This document shows, in pieces, positions 4,787 through 5,727 of a stretch of DNA of 5,727 nt. Source of the DNA: Methylocapsa sp. (GTDB lineage: Bacteria > Pseudomonadota > Alphaproteobacteria > Rhizobiales > Beijerinckiaceae); assembly GCA_003162995.1 (NCBI GenBank), contig PLUZ01000413.1:2322-8048 (forward strand), read 5' to 3'. The position numbers and the translations under genes are program-made. How positions within the stretch are numbered: the first letter of the stretch is position 1; each line of letters opens with the position of its first letter. The notes below the pieces were generated by a model. That model was given only the letters and a program-made list of their open reading frames with translations. It made no database searches and was not told the DNA's origin.

Positions 4787-5727
4787 TTAAAAATTCGGCT
4801 CGATGTCGCCGGTCGCGAGGAAATGTTCGAGCCAGTGGATGTCGTACATGCCGTTCTGCACGTCGGCGTTGCGCACCAGCGTGCGAAACAGCGGCAGCGT
4901 CGTGTCCACGCCGTCGACGATGAATTCGTCGAGCGAGCGGCGCAGGCGCATCAGCGCCTCGGTGCGGTTGCGGCCGTGCACGATCAGCTTGCCGATCAGC
5001 GAATCGTAATTGGGAGGGATCGAATAGCCCTGATAGACCGCCGAATCGACGCGCACGCCGACGCCGCCCGGCGGATGGTAATAGGCGATGCGCCCGGGCG
5101 ACGGGCGGAAGGTCGAATGATGCTCGGCGTTGACGCGGCATTCGATCGCATGGCCGATAAAACTGACGTCTTCCTGCTTTAGCGACAGCGGCGAGCCGGC
5201 GGCGATCTTGATCTGCTCATTGACGAGATCGACGCCGTAGACCATCTCGGTCACCGGATGCTCGACCTGAATGCGCGTGTTCATTTCCATGAAATACACG
5301 CTGCTGCCGTCGACAAGGAACTCGAGCGTTCCCGCATTCGTATACTTAACAGCCCGAGCGGCCGTCACCGCAATATCATGCAGCCGGTCGCGCACGGCCG
5401 GATCCAGCGCCGCCGCGGGCGCCTCTTCGATGAGTTTTTGATGAGAAGGTTTTTGCACCGAACAATCGCGCTCGCCGAGATGGACGACGTCGCCGTACTG
5501 GTCGCCGAGGACTTGCACTTCGATGTGGCGCGGCGAACGGATCAATTTTTCGACGTACATGCGGCCGTCTTTGAACGACGCTTCCGCCTCGGCCGATGCC
5601 GTGGCGAATGCGTTCGCCATTTCGGCCGGCGACTCGACCGCGCGCATGCCCTTACCGCCGCCGCCGGCCGTTGCTTTGAGCAGCACCGGATAGCCGATCG
5701 TTTCGGCGAAGGCCGCCGCCTCTTCGG
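4787..5727 (-). CDS. accC: Acetyl-CoA carboxylase, biotin carboxylase subunit (C-terminal 312 residues)
   Basis: The gene runs off the right edge. The window holds 312 of an expected roughly 450 residues, lacking the N-terminal biotin carboxylase domain. The enzyme uses ATP and bicarbonate to carboxylate biotin on AccB, the first step of fatty-acid synthesis in the cytoplasm. Numbering from the first complete codon, the ATP-grasp part shows GYPVLLKA with ATP-binding lysine 17, the GGGGKGMR loop (21-28), PRHIEVQVLGD, GERDCSVQ, and EMNTRIQVEHPVTEM starting at 147, which includes the Mg/bicarbonate Glu, Asn and Arg. The C-terminal domain has AIECRVNAE, RPSPGRI and PPNYDSLIGKLI, and the end is complete at EPNF. 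One oddity is QKPSHQK where the family usually has QRRHQK. A stem-loop and the tRNA-Glu promoter follow. AccC is favoured over pyruvate or propionyl-CoA carboxylase because the protein stops after the biotin carboxylase C domain. Confidence 0.92.
   Translation of the reverse strand, partial: EEAAAFAETIGYPVLLKATAGGGGKGMRAVESPAEMANAFATASAEAEASFKDGRMYVEKLIRSPRHIEVQVLGDQYGDVVHLGERDCSVQKPSHQKLIEEAPAAALDPAVRDRLHDIAVTAARAVKYTNAGTLEFLVDGSSVYFMEMNTRIQVEHPVTEMVYGVDLVNEQIKIAAGSPLSLKQEDVSFIGHAIECRVNAEHHSTFRPSPGRIAYYHPPGGVGVRVDSAVYQGYSIPPNYDSLIGKLIVHGRNRTEALMRLRRSLDEFIVDGVDTTLPLFRTLVRNADVQNGMYDIHWLEHFLATGDIEPNF

Noticed and set aside
4748..5182. 144-codon forward frame opposite accC
   Set aside because: It is antisense to a well-conserved enzyme in GC-rich DNA, where long false frames are common.
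1..5727. CRISPR array, insertion sequence or toxin-antitoxin pair
   Set aside because: No spaced repeats, transposase motifs or paired small genes are visible.

Overview
The window reads as a stretch of an alphaproteobacterial chromosome, most likely Hyphomicrobiales (Rhizobiales). This rests on the protein families, the GC-rich core genes and the style of the CoA-transferase and biotin carboxylase sequences; it is an inference, not a proven placement. Every recognisable gene lies on the minus strand, so transcription runs from high to low coordinates. In that order they are accC (5' part cut by the window edge), tRNA-Glu(CTC), a Wzx-type polysaccharide flippase, a periplasmic PCu(A)C-like copper protein, a class I SAM-dependent methyltransferase, scoA, and the first 11 codons of scoB.

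Right side (4638-5727): two housekeeping genes. AccC supplies carboxybiotin for fatty-acid synthesis. Behind it sit a stem-loop, a good sigma-70 promoter and a complete tRNA-Glu gene with encoded CCA.

Middle (2653-4637): about 700 bp with no convincing gene. Its left half is very AT-rich (about 26% GC by hand count over 3961-4140, against about 70% in a sampled line of accC). It carries a 20-bp inverted repeat and several promoter-like elements. Beyond it lies a single complete flippase with no visible glycan-synthesis partners. The base-composition break next to a tRNA gene suggests acquired DNA, but no second attachment site is visible.

Left side (1-2536): the PCu(A)C-like gene encodes a signal peptide and keeps the fold's framework, but the usual His/Met copper ligands appear replaced, while new His/Met residues and a His-rich tail are present. 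The methyltransferase starts at TTG, and its leader can form two hairpins, one of which contains the Shine-Dalgarno sequence. The scoAB operon encodes succinyl-CoA:3-ketoacid CoA-transferase (acetoacetate/ketone-body or PHB-derived carbon use). It is preceded by a good match to a sigma-54 -24/-12 promoter, which recalls the sigma-54 control of atoDAEB in E. coli.

The genes do not form one pathway. The most interesting points are the sigma-54-like promoter of scoAB, the remodelled metal site of the PCu(A)C protein, the structured methyltransferase leader and the AT-rich regulatory island in front of the flippase.
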